DNA of 64,000 bases from Vreelandella sulfidaeris (GTDB lineage Bacteria > Pseudomonadota > Gammaproteobacteria > Pseudomonadales > Halomonadaceae): the NCBI GenBank assembly GCA_007182875.1, contig AP019514.1, positions 2,790,001-2,854,000 on the forward strand. The letters run 5' to 3'. The position numbers were made by a program, and so were the translations under genes. Below are positions 55,727 through 64,000 of the stretch, piece after piece; position 1 is the first letter of the stretch; the number at the start of each line of letters is the position of its first letter. The notes beneath the pieces were generated by a model. It did no database searches. It was given only the letters and a program-made list of their open reading frames with translations, and was not told where the DNA came from.

Positions 55727-56312
55727 CTAGTAAATTTCTCCAAGAAAAATACTAGCGTTTCGGGTATCGAAAACGCTCTTCAAAGCGCTCTTGACTCTTT
55801 GCGTACGCCGCGTCACGCTCGCTTTATAGCCATTATCAAACTTTGACACTTTAACGCTGTTCTCCCGATCTCCATCACGTTTAATGGCGGTTAATGGTGA
55901 GCTTCCATTTAACAGCAATTCCAGTTGCTTGGCAGCTGCATCGCTCCTCCTCCGTTGCCCATAAAGGCTGGTCACGGTCACCGTAGCGATACAGCAGAAT
56001 CACTAACATGACGGAAAAATGCTGCTGGTAAGCATCCAGGTTAAGAAAACACTTGAGAGTGGTGTGGTGAGCATAATGAATAACTGAACCACTATGCCCA
56101 CCGCTAAAACTCCTGCAAGCGGTCGCCACATGCGTGGATTCATAAATCGACGCTTTAGGATATACCCCAAAGCCCCACCACTGCTAATGTGCCCAACAGC
56201 AAATACACGGGGCCAGCAATGTTCCGCCACCGACCATCAAAGCAATGACGCCGATAACGAGTATTAAACTGTAGAACAATGCCAATAGGCGATAAGCGCG
56301 ATCTAGGTTCAT
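55727..56312 (-). CDS. Hypothetical inner-membrane protein
   Basis: ATG at 56312 is preceded by ACGGAGATATCT, a good ribosome site. Joining frames gives MNLDRAYRLLALFYSLILVI, GVIALMVGGGTLLAGPVYLL, LGTLAVVGLWGYILKRRFMN, PRMWRPLAGVLAVGIVVQLF and IMLTTPLSSVF, three to four membrane helices; then a soluble tail, best read as AAKQLELLLNGSSPLTAIKR, DGDRENSVKVSKFDNGYKAS and TRRTQRVKSALKSVF. Frame changes near 56210, 56155, 56040 and 55945. The tail assignment is the weakest part. I do not recognise the family. Confidence 0.6.
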
Positions 56313-56411
56313 AGATATCTCCGTTTGTTATTGTTGGCATGCTAAGAAGGCCTTGAACTACAGTATAGGCAACCCCTCAATTCTTCACTAATTTAACCAC
56401 TTAGAAGCATA

Positions 56412-57375
56412 TTAAAGGCCCTGTGCGCCCCGGCGCAGCCAGTCATGTACAAACGCGAGCTTACGCCGGGCAGTTTCAGAAAGCACAAAGGGTAGAGATC
56501 CGGCAACCCCATGGAACGATTAACATGGTTAACGCCCACGGTGAGTGACGCTGCTACATAAATCAAACGCTCTGCATCTGGCTCTGCATAAGGCTCCCAC
56601 TGGTGGCTAGGTAGCTCCGGCGAAGAAAGGTCTGATGCTGCAAAGCTATCGGCAATATCGGTTAAATGCAGCAAATGTGCAGCGGTCTCGGCCCAATCTT
56701 CGTGAGGATGCGCAGAAGCATACGTGGTTAGATAACGTGCTTTCCAATCAGGTGGTGGTCCATTGTGATAGTGGCGTTGAAGCGCGGCTGTATAATCCTC
56801 GCGCTCATCACCAAACATTTCACGAAAAGCGTTAAGAAAGTCCTCACGTAAACTAAGCCGCCACCAGAGCATATGGGATATTTCGTGGCGCATGTGGCCA
56901 ATCATTGTGCGATAAGGCTCTTCTAACGCCTCACGACGCGTGGTGACCAATACAGGATCCACTTCAGTCACACTGATGGTAACCACGCCTCCTACGTGCC
57001 CCATTGGCACGGCCGTGGCACCCTCGGCGAGCAGATGGAAAACCGGTGGGGCACCGGGGTCTTCGGGGCGGAACCAGTGCCAGCGGCCAAGATTATCCAA
57101 TACCCAGCGTTTAGCGGCTTCGGTTTGTGCCCAATTCGGAATGGCGTTAGGAAGATTGGGGTCGGGCGCCAACGCCGTCATCGCACAAGAACGGCAAAAG
57201 CACCCTCTTCGGGTGCTATCCAATTACAACCGATGATTTCTCGATTGATGCAGAAAGGCGGCATGGGCACAAAAGCCCGGGCCTGGGGATCATAGGCGAC
57301 GGGAGTGCCGTCGGCAGTCGCAAGGTTATCGAACCAAAGAGAGCCAGAACCGACAGGGTTTGAAAATACACGCAT
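56412..57375 (-). CDS. Putative zinc-binding metallopeptidase with N-terminal zinc-ribbon-like domain
   Basis: About 321 residues. The start MRVFSNPVGSGSLWFDNLAT lies at 57375. The N-terminal domain has GTPVAYDPQARAFVPMPPFC, NREIIGCNWIAPEEGA and, after a frame change near 57195, a C-RSC pair. The peptidase domain follows: WVLDNLGRWHWFRPEDPGAP, GHVGGVVTISVTEVDPV, MIGHMRHEISHMLWWRLSLR (HExxH as HEISH), and YASAHPHEDWAETAAHLLHL (downstream His/Glu). It ends, after a change near 56490, FVHDWLRRGAQGL. The family is widespread and uncharacterised; no signal peptide, so cytoplasmic. Confidence 0.88.
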
Positions 57376-57477
57376 ACGGTTGAGCTCCTGAAAACAGGGA
57401 AAGAGAACGTGATCTTACTTATTGGTCGTTCTCTTTTCCGAATAGCGTGTTCGATAGGATGCAGCGCTCTTTCCTCC

Positions 57478-57511
57478 ATCTCAACGCTTACTTCATCTCC
57501 ACGCTTACTTC
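57478..57511. repeat. 17-bp tandem duplication across the nfsA stop
   Basis: ATCTCAACGCTTACTTC and ATCTCCACGCTTACTTC follow each other with one mismatch. The second copy holds the nfsA stop codon, the first repeats it downstream. Confidence 0.85.
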
Positions 57512-58234
57512 ATTTCAAAGCCGCGCTGGATCAAGAAATCGCGCATATGGGGCGCAGCTTGTTATCGAACAACGGTTTAAGATTATGCGACCAATCGGTA
57601 TCTTTATTACTGCTACTGCGAGCCTGATAATAAGCCTGCATGGTTGTGTCGAAGGCCTCTACTTGCTCGCCGTCTTCAGTGTAGTAGTCTTCTTTAAGTA
57701 TCGCTTCTACCGATAGCCGTGGTTTCACTTCAGGGTCATGCTCGGGGTACCCCAGGCACATACCAAATACCGGATAAACATGCGCAGGCAGACGAAGCAG
57801 ATCGCTAATCTGCTGGGGATTATTGCGAATGCCGCCGATATAGCAGATGCCCAGCCCCTCAGATTCAGCCGCTACCGCCACGTTCTGCGCCATTAGCGCC
57901 GTGTCTACGGTGGCCACTAGCAACTGTTCGGTCATGCCACGCACCACGTTCGCCCCCGTTCGCTCAGACGCTTCGGTGGGTCGCTTCATATCGGCGCAGA
58001 ACACTAAAAATCGGCACAGGTAGTTATGTACCCTTGGCCACCGGCCAGTTCCGCGATCTGTTCGCGGTTAGCTGAATTTTTCACATGAATGACGGTATAT
58101 GCCTGTACATGACTGGACGTCGCAGCACCCTGCCCGGCTTCTATCAGCTCTACCAGCAGTTCCCGTGGAATCTGACGGTCACTGAATTTACGGATCGAAC
58201 GGTGGGATTTCAGAAGTTTGATAACGTCGTTCAT
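57505..58234 (-). CDS. nfsA: Oxygen-insensitive NADPH nitroreductase (NfsA-like)
   Basis: FMN flavoprotein reducing nitroaromatics and quinones with NADPH. MNDVIKLLKSHRSIRKFSDR, QIPRELLVELIEAGQGAATS (FMN site with SIRKF), then a frame change near 58005, LVATVDTALMAQNVAVAAES, EGLGICYIGGIRNNPQQISD, HVYPVFGMCLGYPEHDPEVK (conserved GxCxGxP) and, after another near 57535, MRDFLIQRGFEMK. About 243 residues, right for NfsA. Confidence 0.9.
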
Positions 58235-58341
58235 GGGGCCTCGCCTTAATATAATGGTCGACTCTAGAAAGCACTAAAGTCACATAGCATAACTCTGTTA
58301 TCTTATCGGCTCAGATAGCCCCTCTCCAGTTTCCGTCTGCA

Positions 58342-59322
58342 TCAATCATATCCACTCCCTTTTCGCCTGCTACCCCAGCGCTCCAGGAATAGATACACCA
58401 GGCATGCCAGCACCAGCGGGAAAAGAAAATACAGGGCGCGATAGCCGATCAAGGCAGCGAGTATCTCGCTCGTTGCCAACTGATGTTGAAGCAAGGCGAT
58501 AAACACCGCTTCAAGGACGCCCAAACCGGCGGGAATATGGGTTATCACCCCGCGATACTGCTAACCAGTAAGATGCCTAGGATCGTGGGATAGAAAACAT
58601 CCTGGGGTAATAACAGGTAAACAAGCGCAGCCATCAACGACCAGTTAACCGCCCCTAGCACCATTTGCAGCAAGGCTAATCGGAGCGAAGGGAGTGTGAT
58701 CTCATTGCCCCGCAGTGCCAGGTGCGGCGTCGGGAAAAACGACACGCCGCTAAATAAAAAAGGCACACGAGTAATAAACTCGCGCCGATGAAGCGCAACC
58801 CTAGCATGCCGACTTGCCAGTGCTCAGGCAAATCAATCAGCCCGAGAGAGAATATAACGCCAGCAAGCAGCATGTAGCCCAGCCAATTGGTGGTCAGGCT
58901 CACACTCAAGACCCGAGTCACGGTCGCCACGCTCAGGCCAAACTTCGTGTATAGCCGATAGCGTAAGGCAATACCACCAACCCAGGCCCCTAAGTTGAGA
59001 TTGAAGGCGTAGCATACGAAGGCGACCAGCAACACCTTCTGGATCGGTATTTCATGACCGGTATAAAACTTGCCCAGCAGGTCGTAACTACTGAAGACGA
59101 TAAAGCTGGCGGCAGTAATCCCTAGCCCCATTAGCATCAAGGTGAGGCTGTACCCCGGAGCGTTTCGGATACTGCGTTCCAGTCTACGTTCCGAATCATT
59201 GAAAAGAGCAAGACAACGACCAGGATGAAGAAAAGTATCGTGACGCCACGCTTCAGCCAAGGGACCCACACATTACGTTTTTTGGAGGGGTCATTACGCG
59301 TGTTGTTACTGCTTGGCTCCAT
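58342..59322 (-). CDS. ybhN: YbhN-family (lysylphosphatidylglycerol synthase TM region-like) membrane protein
   Basis: About 326 residues with multiple helices: VPWLKRGVTILFFILVVVLL, GYSLTLMLMGLGITAASFIV, SSYDLLGKFYTGHEIPIQKV, LLVAFVCYAFNLNLGAWVGG (conserved N-N-G block), RVLSVSLTTNWLGYMLLAGV, LALLQMVLGAVNWSLMAALV and ITHIPAGLGVLEAVFIALLQ (conserved P-G-G--E). Frame changes near 59155, 58700 and 58555. It overlaps the clsB 3' end by about 17 bp. Same gene order as ybhP-clsB-ybhN in E. coli. Confidence 0.9.
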
Positions 59323-60548
59323 TCTGGCTCACTCCTGTGCACGCTTGTTTTTGCGCGTTAGGGGTCTGCGACATGGGCGTCAACGTCTCCATCCGAGCCA
59401 CATGAGCTGGCAGCCAACCCATACGCTTAGGGAAGTGGCGCAGGAAATGAAAGCTCACAAACATAAGCGGCGCCCGCCACCAGCGCCCTTTTCAGCAACT
59501 TCGGTTGTTATCTTTCTGCAGCTATGATCGATGAGCGCAGTCAAATGCGCCTGGATCTGCTGGTTGAGCCCTGGGTCGCGGATGAAGAGGTTGCCTTCCA
59601 GGTTCAATGAAAGGCTGAGTGGATCGAGATTGCTTGACCCCACCGTTGACCATTCATGATCCACTATCGCAATCTTTCCGTGTAGCGGGCGCTCGGTATA
59701 TTCAAAAATCTGAATACCATCTTGGAGCATATAGCTGTAAAGCGAACTGGAGAACATACGGGCCCAGGGCATATCAGGTCGGCCCTGCAAGATCAGCGTG
59801 ACGTTAACACCCCGTCGCGCCGCATTGCGCAATTCATGAAATAGCCGATAACTGGGAAAGAAGTAGGCATTGGCAATGAGCAGGCGCGACGTTGCCGAAC
59901 GAATCGCCTGAAGATAATGTTCTTCGATATCGTTACGATGGCCATTATTGTCGCGAATAGCCAGCAGCATGGCGGCGTCGCCAGTGGGCGAAGTCGATGT
60001 GCGAATAGGCGGCAGTTCCTCTACCGCCTGGTGCTCGACCAGCAGCGCGCCGGCCGCATCGCGAATGTCATTAACGATCGGCCCCTGCACCCGTACGCCA
60101 TAGTCCTGCTTACCCATGGCATACTTATCGGGCAGGTGATCGGCCCCGAAATTGATCCCACCGATATAGGCTATTTTACCATCCACCACGACGATCTTGC
60201 GGTGAAGGCGGCGAAACAGATTAGTACGCATGCCTAGCAGGCGAGGCTTGGGATCATAAACATGTAGGTGGATGCCAGCGTCTGTCAGCTCGGTTATGTA
60301 TTCTTTGTCCAGGTCCGCCGTTCCATAGCCGTCCACCGTGACGTCTATACGTACCTGTCTAGCGGCAGCGCCAAGCAGGGCTTCCTTCAGCTCCCTGCCC
60401 CACCCTCATCATTAAAGATAATAAAGGTTTCGATCAATATTTCTTCGCGAGCCGCACGTATACAGTCAAACACACTACTAAAATATTGACTTCCATTAAT
60501 GAGCAACTCGGCTTCGTTACATTCCGTCCATTGGAAATTCACAAGCAT
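59306..60548 (-). CDS. clsB: Cardiolipin synthase B
   Basis: Phospholipase-D-type enzyme making cardiolipin or phosphatidylglycerol. N-terminus ELLINGSQYFSSVFDCIRAA, EEILIETFIIFNDEGGAG (change near 60405), VRIDVTVDGYGTADLDKEYI. HKD motif 1: RLHRKIVVVDGKIAYIGGIN near 60170-60215; HKD motif 2: PLHGKIAIVDHEWSTVGSSN near 59630-59690, followed by LDPLSLSLNLEGNLFI. A change near 59460 restores the C-terminus FVSFHFLRHFPKRMGWLPAH. About 414 residues, as ClsB. The start overlaps ybhP by about 10 bp. Confidence 0.94.
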
Positions 60549-61421
60549 ATCTCGGCAATTAGTGGTACATGATCCGACAGGTGAGACCAGGGCTTTCGAT
60601 ACAAGGCTTGAGGGTGGCGAACAGAGACATTACGCACATAGATGCGGTCAAGGCGTAGCAGCGGCCAGCGCGCCGGAAACGACTTGGCCGGATGCCCATA
60701 ATGTTGCACAAACGCTTCGTGCAGCCCACATTCAGCAAGCACTGCATCTGCCTGGCGCCGCCAGTCGTTGAAATCGCCCGCCACGATGACCGGTTCGTTG
60801 CCCGGTATCGAGTCGAGCAGTTCACACAGCAACTTCATCTGTTCCAGTCGATGCCCCTGCCGTAGTCCCAGATGGACGCAAACGGCATGTACCCCCGCGT
60901 TGCCCGGGAACATCCAGTTGGCAATGCAGCAGGCCACGCTTCCTCGGTGTCCTGGATTGAGACGTCCTTATTGTCGTATTGCAGGATCGGATACCGGGAC
61001 AACAGTGCATTACCATGGTCCCCATGGGGTAGACGGCGTTACGGCCATAGGCAAAATCTGGCCATAACGTGTCAGCGAGGTATTCGTACTGGGGCACGCT
61101 TGGCCAGTCAGCAAAGCGAATTGCATGCTTTTGATGTTCGCCTATTACTTCCTGTAGGAACACCAAGTCGGCGGACAGCGTCGTCACAGCATCCCGCAGC
61201 TCTGGCAGGATATGACGCCGATTAAAGACATTGAATCCCTTGTGCACATTGAGCGTCATGACCTGTAATGTCTCGACAGGCGTGCTATGACGTAATGGCT
61301 GTGTTGCAGTCTCTTCCGTGACACTCACCAGAAACTCCATTTCTGTTTCATGACAACCCATCAAGGAAAAGCGTAGCAGGAGAGTCTTGATCTTGCCTTT
61401 TACTGGCTTCTTCGCTGCCAT
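60539..61421 (-). CDS. ybhP: Endonuclease/exonuclease/phosphatase-family protein
   Basis: About 294 residues. [20 protein letters not shown] (metal/active-site Asn), [20 protein letters not shown] (catalytic Glu), then after a frame change near 61020-60960 [60 protein letters not shown] (D-x-N), LDRIYVRN and [12 protein letters not shown] (catalytic Asp-His). Mg-dependent phosphodiesterase/nuclease fold. First gene of ybhP-clsB-ybhN; role in lipid metabolism is inferred from this operon only. Confidence 0.9.
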
Positions 61422-61494
61422 GTTCTGGGCAGGCGCGCCACTTTGTAAATTAATTTTCTCTGGTGAGTGAAGCCATGCATGACGAATCTGCTAG

Positions 61495-62009
61495 CTACTT
61501 GCCTCTATCGACAGTATTTCTCTCTAACGACAGTATTTCGCCACGCACCCCGTGCTGGCCCACCCATAACTTGCCTAAGGTTATGGGCAGTTTGAAACGG
61601 CGTTTTCCAGCGGCACCAGGGTTAAAGAGAAGCCTGCCAGACTGGTATTCGTTGCGGGGTTTGTGGGAGTGACCATGCAATACCGCGTCGCAAGGCGTTG
61701 CTGGATCAAAATCTTCTAAACGATGAACAAGATGCAGATGCCACTCATTAACGATGAGATCCTGATGTAGCGGCAAACTTGCCGACCACGCCGCTGTGTC
61801 AATATTACCTCGCACGCAGTGAACGGGCGCTATTGCCTCAAGGCGTTCCAAGATCGCTTTATCCGCGTCCTTATTGCCCACATCCCCAGATGCAGGATGA
61901 GTTCACATTCCTGTAGCAACAGAAGTGCCTCATCTCTCAGCAGCCCGTGGGTATCGGCAATCACACCAACGGGAGTAGTAAGGTTATAACGTGGTATAGA
62001 TAGGCTCAT
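61495..62009 (-). CDS. YfcE/MJ0936-type metallophosphoesterase
   Basis: About 171 residues. MSLSIPRYNLTTPVGVIADT ends in the D-x-H metal motif (IADTHGLL), then ILHLGDVGNKDADKAILERL (frame change in the GGGG run near 61885), PVHCVRGNID (GNxD), VHRLEDFDP, DAVLHGHSHKPRNEYQSGRL (GHSHK) and LFNPGAAGKRRF. A cytoplasmic phosphodiesterase of broad activity in the family; substrate unknown. On the same strand as the ybhP operon, 73 bp upstream. Confidence 0.9.
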
Positions 62010-62282
62010 TAGAATGTTCTTTCCGTTAAATTCCTGCTTTTCGTTAAATTAACTCTTTCTATTACGTCGTCGTGTAATAACACATTTGTTGCTTTTATTG
62101 CTAAATCGCTACGCAACATACCCAAACAGGCTCGGTATTTAAGCAAAGGAAAATGCTGCGATGGGAAATGTTTTTAGATTTTTTATTGTCTGTCTAATAA
62201 GTTAGGCCTCAGCACGCTATACTGCAAAACTAGTGTTTATGACTGACAAATGATGGAATATTAACGACGCCAGGAAGCCGAC

Positions 62283-63051
62283 ATGACCAATATCCCTAAA
62301 AATGCACCTGGGCAAGAGTGGAATGCCAGTGGCTATGCCCAGAATGCTAATTTCGTCCCTAAGCTAGGCAGTGAAGTCGTCAAGCTGTTAGCACCGCAAC
62401 CCGGCGAACGCATTTTGGATCTTGGCTGTGGCGATGGCGCGTTGACGGAGCGCTTAGTGCAACTAGGTGCGGATGCCATAGGCGTAGACGCGTCAGAAGA
62501 GATGGTAAACGCCGCACGTGAGCGGGTATTACCGCACGGGTTATTGATGGCCACCAACTCCCCTTTTGACCATGAGTTTGATGCGGTATTTAGCAACGCG
62601 GCACTGCACTGGATGCTTGACCCTCAGGCCGTATTGGCAGGCGTTAAGCGAGCCTTAAAGCCAGGAGGACGTTTCGTGGCCGAGTTTGGAGGCCATGGCA
62701 ATGTAGCCGCAATTTGCACAGCCCTGATTGCTGCCTTGCAGTTCCGTGGCATTAGCGCTCGTGGCCGTCATCCTTGGTACTTTCCAACGCCCCAAGAGTA
62801 CGGTCGCATGCTGGAAACAGTCGGTTTCAAAGTCGATAGTATTGAGTTGATACCGCGTCCTACTCCCCACCTACCGGCATGATTGGATGGCTTGAGACCT
62901 TCGCCAGCCCCTTTCTTGCATGGGCTTGATGAAGATGTACGAGATGCCGTCCCTTGAGAACACGTTAACGCTGCTGGGCCACAGCTTACGCGATGAGCAA
63001 GGGAACTGGACGGCCGATTATGTACGCATACGCGTTGCTGCTCGTGCTTAA
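62283..63051 (+). CDS. Class I SAM-dependent methyltransferase
   Basis: About 256 residues. MTNIPKNAPGQEWNASGYAQ, then motif I ERILDLGCGDGALTERLVQL, IGVDASEEMVNAARERVLPH (acidic ribose contact), FDAVFSNAALHWMLDPQAVL and LKPGGRFVAEFGGHGNVAAI. A frame change near 62880 and another near 62925 give MIGWLETFASPFL and LLGHSLRDEQGNWTADYVRI. This is the 'trans-aconitate methyltransferase-like' class (ALHW--D); the actual substrate is unknown. A long intergenic leader (270 bp) precedes it. Confidence 0.9.
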
Positions 63052-63061
63052 GCTGGCATTG

Positions 63062-63099
63062 TCGCGTTAAATTGCCGCGTTAAAAGCCGCGTTAAAAAC
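63062..63099. repeat. Three short direct repeats of about 12 bp
   Basis: GTCGCGTTAAATT, GCCGCGTTAAAA and GCCGCGTTAAAAAC follow each other between the methyltransferase stop and the terminator hairpin. Confidence 0.75.
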
Positions 63100-63133
63100 G
63101 CCGCCGATAATGATTGTGCTTATTATCGGCGGC
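63094..63133 (-). terminator. Rho-independent terminator of the right-edge chemoreceptor gene
   Basis: Perfect 12-bp stem GCCGCCGATAAT/ATTATCGGCGGC (63100-63111 with 63122-63133), 10-nt loop, followed on the minus strand by GTTTTTAAC. It can also stop the convergent methyltransferase transcript. Confidence 0.88.
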
Positions 63134-63168
63134 TATAAATGATAAAACTCTTTAAAGGCTGCTAGGAT

Positions 63169-64000
63169 TTAGAATTCATCCCATTCATCAGCAGTCGCTT
63201 TTTTACTCTTCCGCACCTGTTCTTTCGACGTTAACTCAGTGCGATGACCAGCGTTTGGCTGTTGGGGAGTATTACTGTGAGTTAGCGAAACGTTGCTGGC
63301 AGCATTTTCATCAATACGGAAGGTTGCCATCAAACTGGCCAATTCGCGGGCTTGGTCCTCTAACGAGCTTGCAGCGGCACTGGTTTGTTGCACGAGAGCG
63401 GAATTTTGCTGAGTGACAGAGTCCATTTCAGTAAGTGCCGCATTGATTTGCTCAATACCACTATTCTGCTCTTTTGTTGCCGTCGAAATTTCGCCCATCA
63501 TCGTCGTTACCTGACGAATCGCATCCACCGTTTGTTGAATCGTTCGCCCACTGCGCTCTGCTTGCTCAGCCCTCCGTTAATTTTTGTGGTGGTTTGCTCA
63601 ATTAAACTGCGGATCTCTTTTGCTGAGTCTGCGCTACGCGTTGCTAATGAACGCACCTCACTGGCCACGACAGCAAAGCCACGGCCTTGCTCTCCTGCCC
63701 GTGCGGCCTCGACCGAGGCATTGAGTGCTAATATGTTGGTTTGGAAGGCAATAGAATCAATAACACCGATGATGTCGCTTACCTGGTTAGAACTGGCCGC
63801 AATCTCGCGCATTAATTGCACCGTGCGCTCTACCTCTTTTCCGCCTGACTCTGCTGACTGTGACGCCGCAACCGAAAGCTGATCCGCTTCTTGGGCCGTT
63901 TCAGCGTTTTTACTCACGGTCGTCGACATCTCCTCCATGCTGGAAGCAGTTTGCTGCAACGCGGAAGCCTGCTGTTCAGTTCTTGAAGAGAGGTCCTGAC
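63169..64000 (-). CDS. Methyl-accepting chemotaxis protein, C-terminal part (runs off right edge)
   Basis: Only the cytoplasmic signalling domain is inside the window: [60 protein letters not shown] (signalling tip), [20 protein letters not shown], and after a frame change near 63560 [20 protein letters not shown] and [20 protein letters not shown]. It ends in a linker and [11 protein letters not shown], where EWDEF resembles the CheR-binding pentapeptide at the C-terminus of high-abundance receptors. The ligand domain lies outside. Confidence 0.93.

Overview
The window looks like chromosomal DNA from a moderately halophilic gammaproteobacterium, most likely Halomonas or a close relative. This is inferred from the gene set (divergent trpI-trpBA, recBCD, ybhP-clsB-ybhN, PEP-CTERM-type acyltransferase, DUF4105 and DUF3015 genes), the acidic flavour of the proteins and the GC-rich background; no rRNA or tRNA confirms it. 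One feature affects everything: almost every gene, including housekeeping genes such as ilvD, purK, trpA, trpB, pncB and recBCD, is cut by 1-nt indels, often in homopolymers. These look like sequencing or assembly errors, so genes are annotated over their full span with the frame changes noted. 'Pseudogene' is kept for truncated second copies.

Layout. 1-5 kb: a membrane PAS sensor (left edge), purEK, a small HTH gene, a short hypothetical gene, a metallothionein and chromate transporter chrA. 5-18 kb: ilvD, recC, antisense pncB, recB and recD. 17.8-22.9 kb: an accessory zone. An AT-rich NACHT-domain NTPase gene (probable anti-phage protein) lies directly behind recD. It is followed by a decayed fragment of a glutathione S-transferase (GST) gene, a decayed second copy of the recD 3' end, a conserved hypothetical gene, a DUF427 remnant, and then the intact GST/HAD gene pair. 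The repeated recD...GST order suggests two alternative versions of one integration hotspot stacked in tandem.

23-31 kb: yjdM (phnA), a SnoaL-like gene, then a complete ptxABCDE operon for uptake of phosphite and its NAD-dependent oxidation to phosphate. Copies of the 3' end of one GNAT acetyltransferase gene flank it (a remnant on the left, the whole gene on the right), which looks like an insertion scar. Next come HxlR, SnoaL and SDR genes and a small XRE/2TM regulator. 31-42 kb: carboxylesterase, a HigBA-type toxin-antitoxin pair, a DUF3541-like lipoprotein, a chemoreceptor, a Tat-exported SDR, trpBA with divergent trpI.

42-49 kb: an NAD(P)-binding protein, a DUF2235 hydrolase, DUF3015, DUF4105, a glycerophosphodiester phosphodiesterase and a DapA-family enzyme. 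Before the DUF3015 gene lies an array of alternating GTAAG and CTTAC half-sites at exact 11-bp spacing. 49-55 kb: an overlapping operon of a binding-protein-like protein, a porin and a GGDEF-EAL sensor. The sensor gene is broken by an IS256-family insertion that also seems to have removed about 220 bp. An orphan PEP-CTERM-type acyltransferase follows. 55.7-64 kb: a membrane protein, a zinc metallopeptidase, nfsA, the ybhP-clsB-ybhN lipid operon, a YfcE-type phosphodiesterase, a methyltransferase and a second chemoreceptor running off the right edge. I saw no CRISPR array, tRNA, rRNA or prophage.
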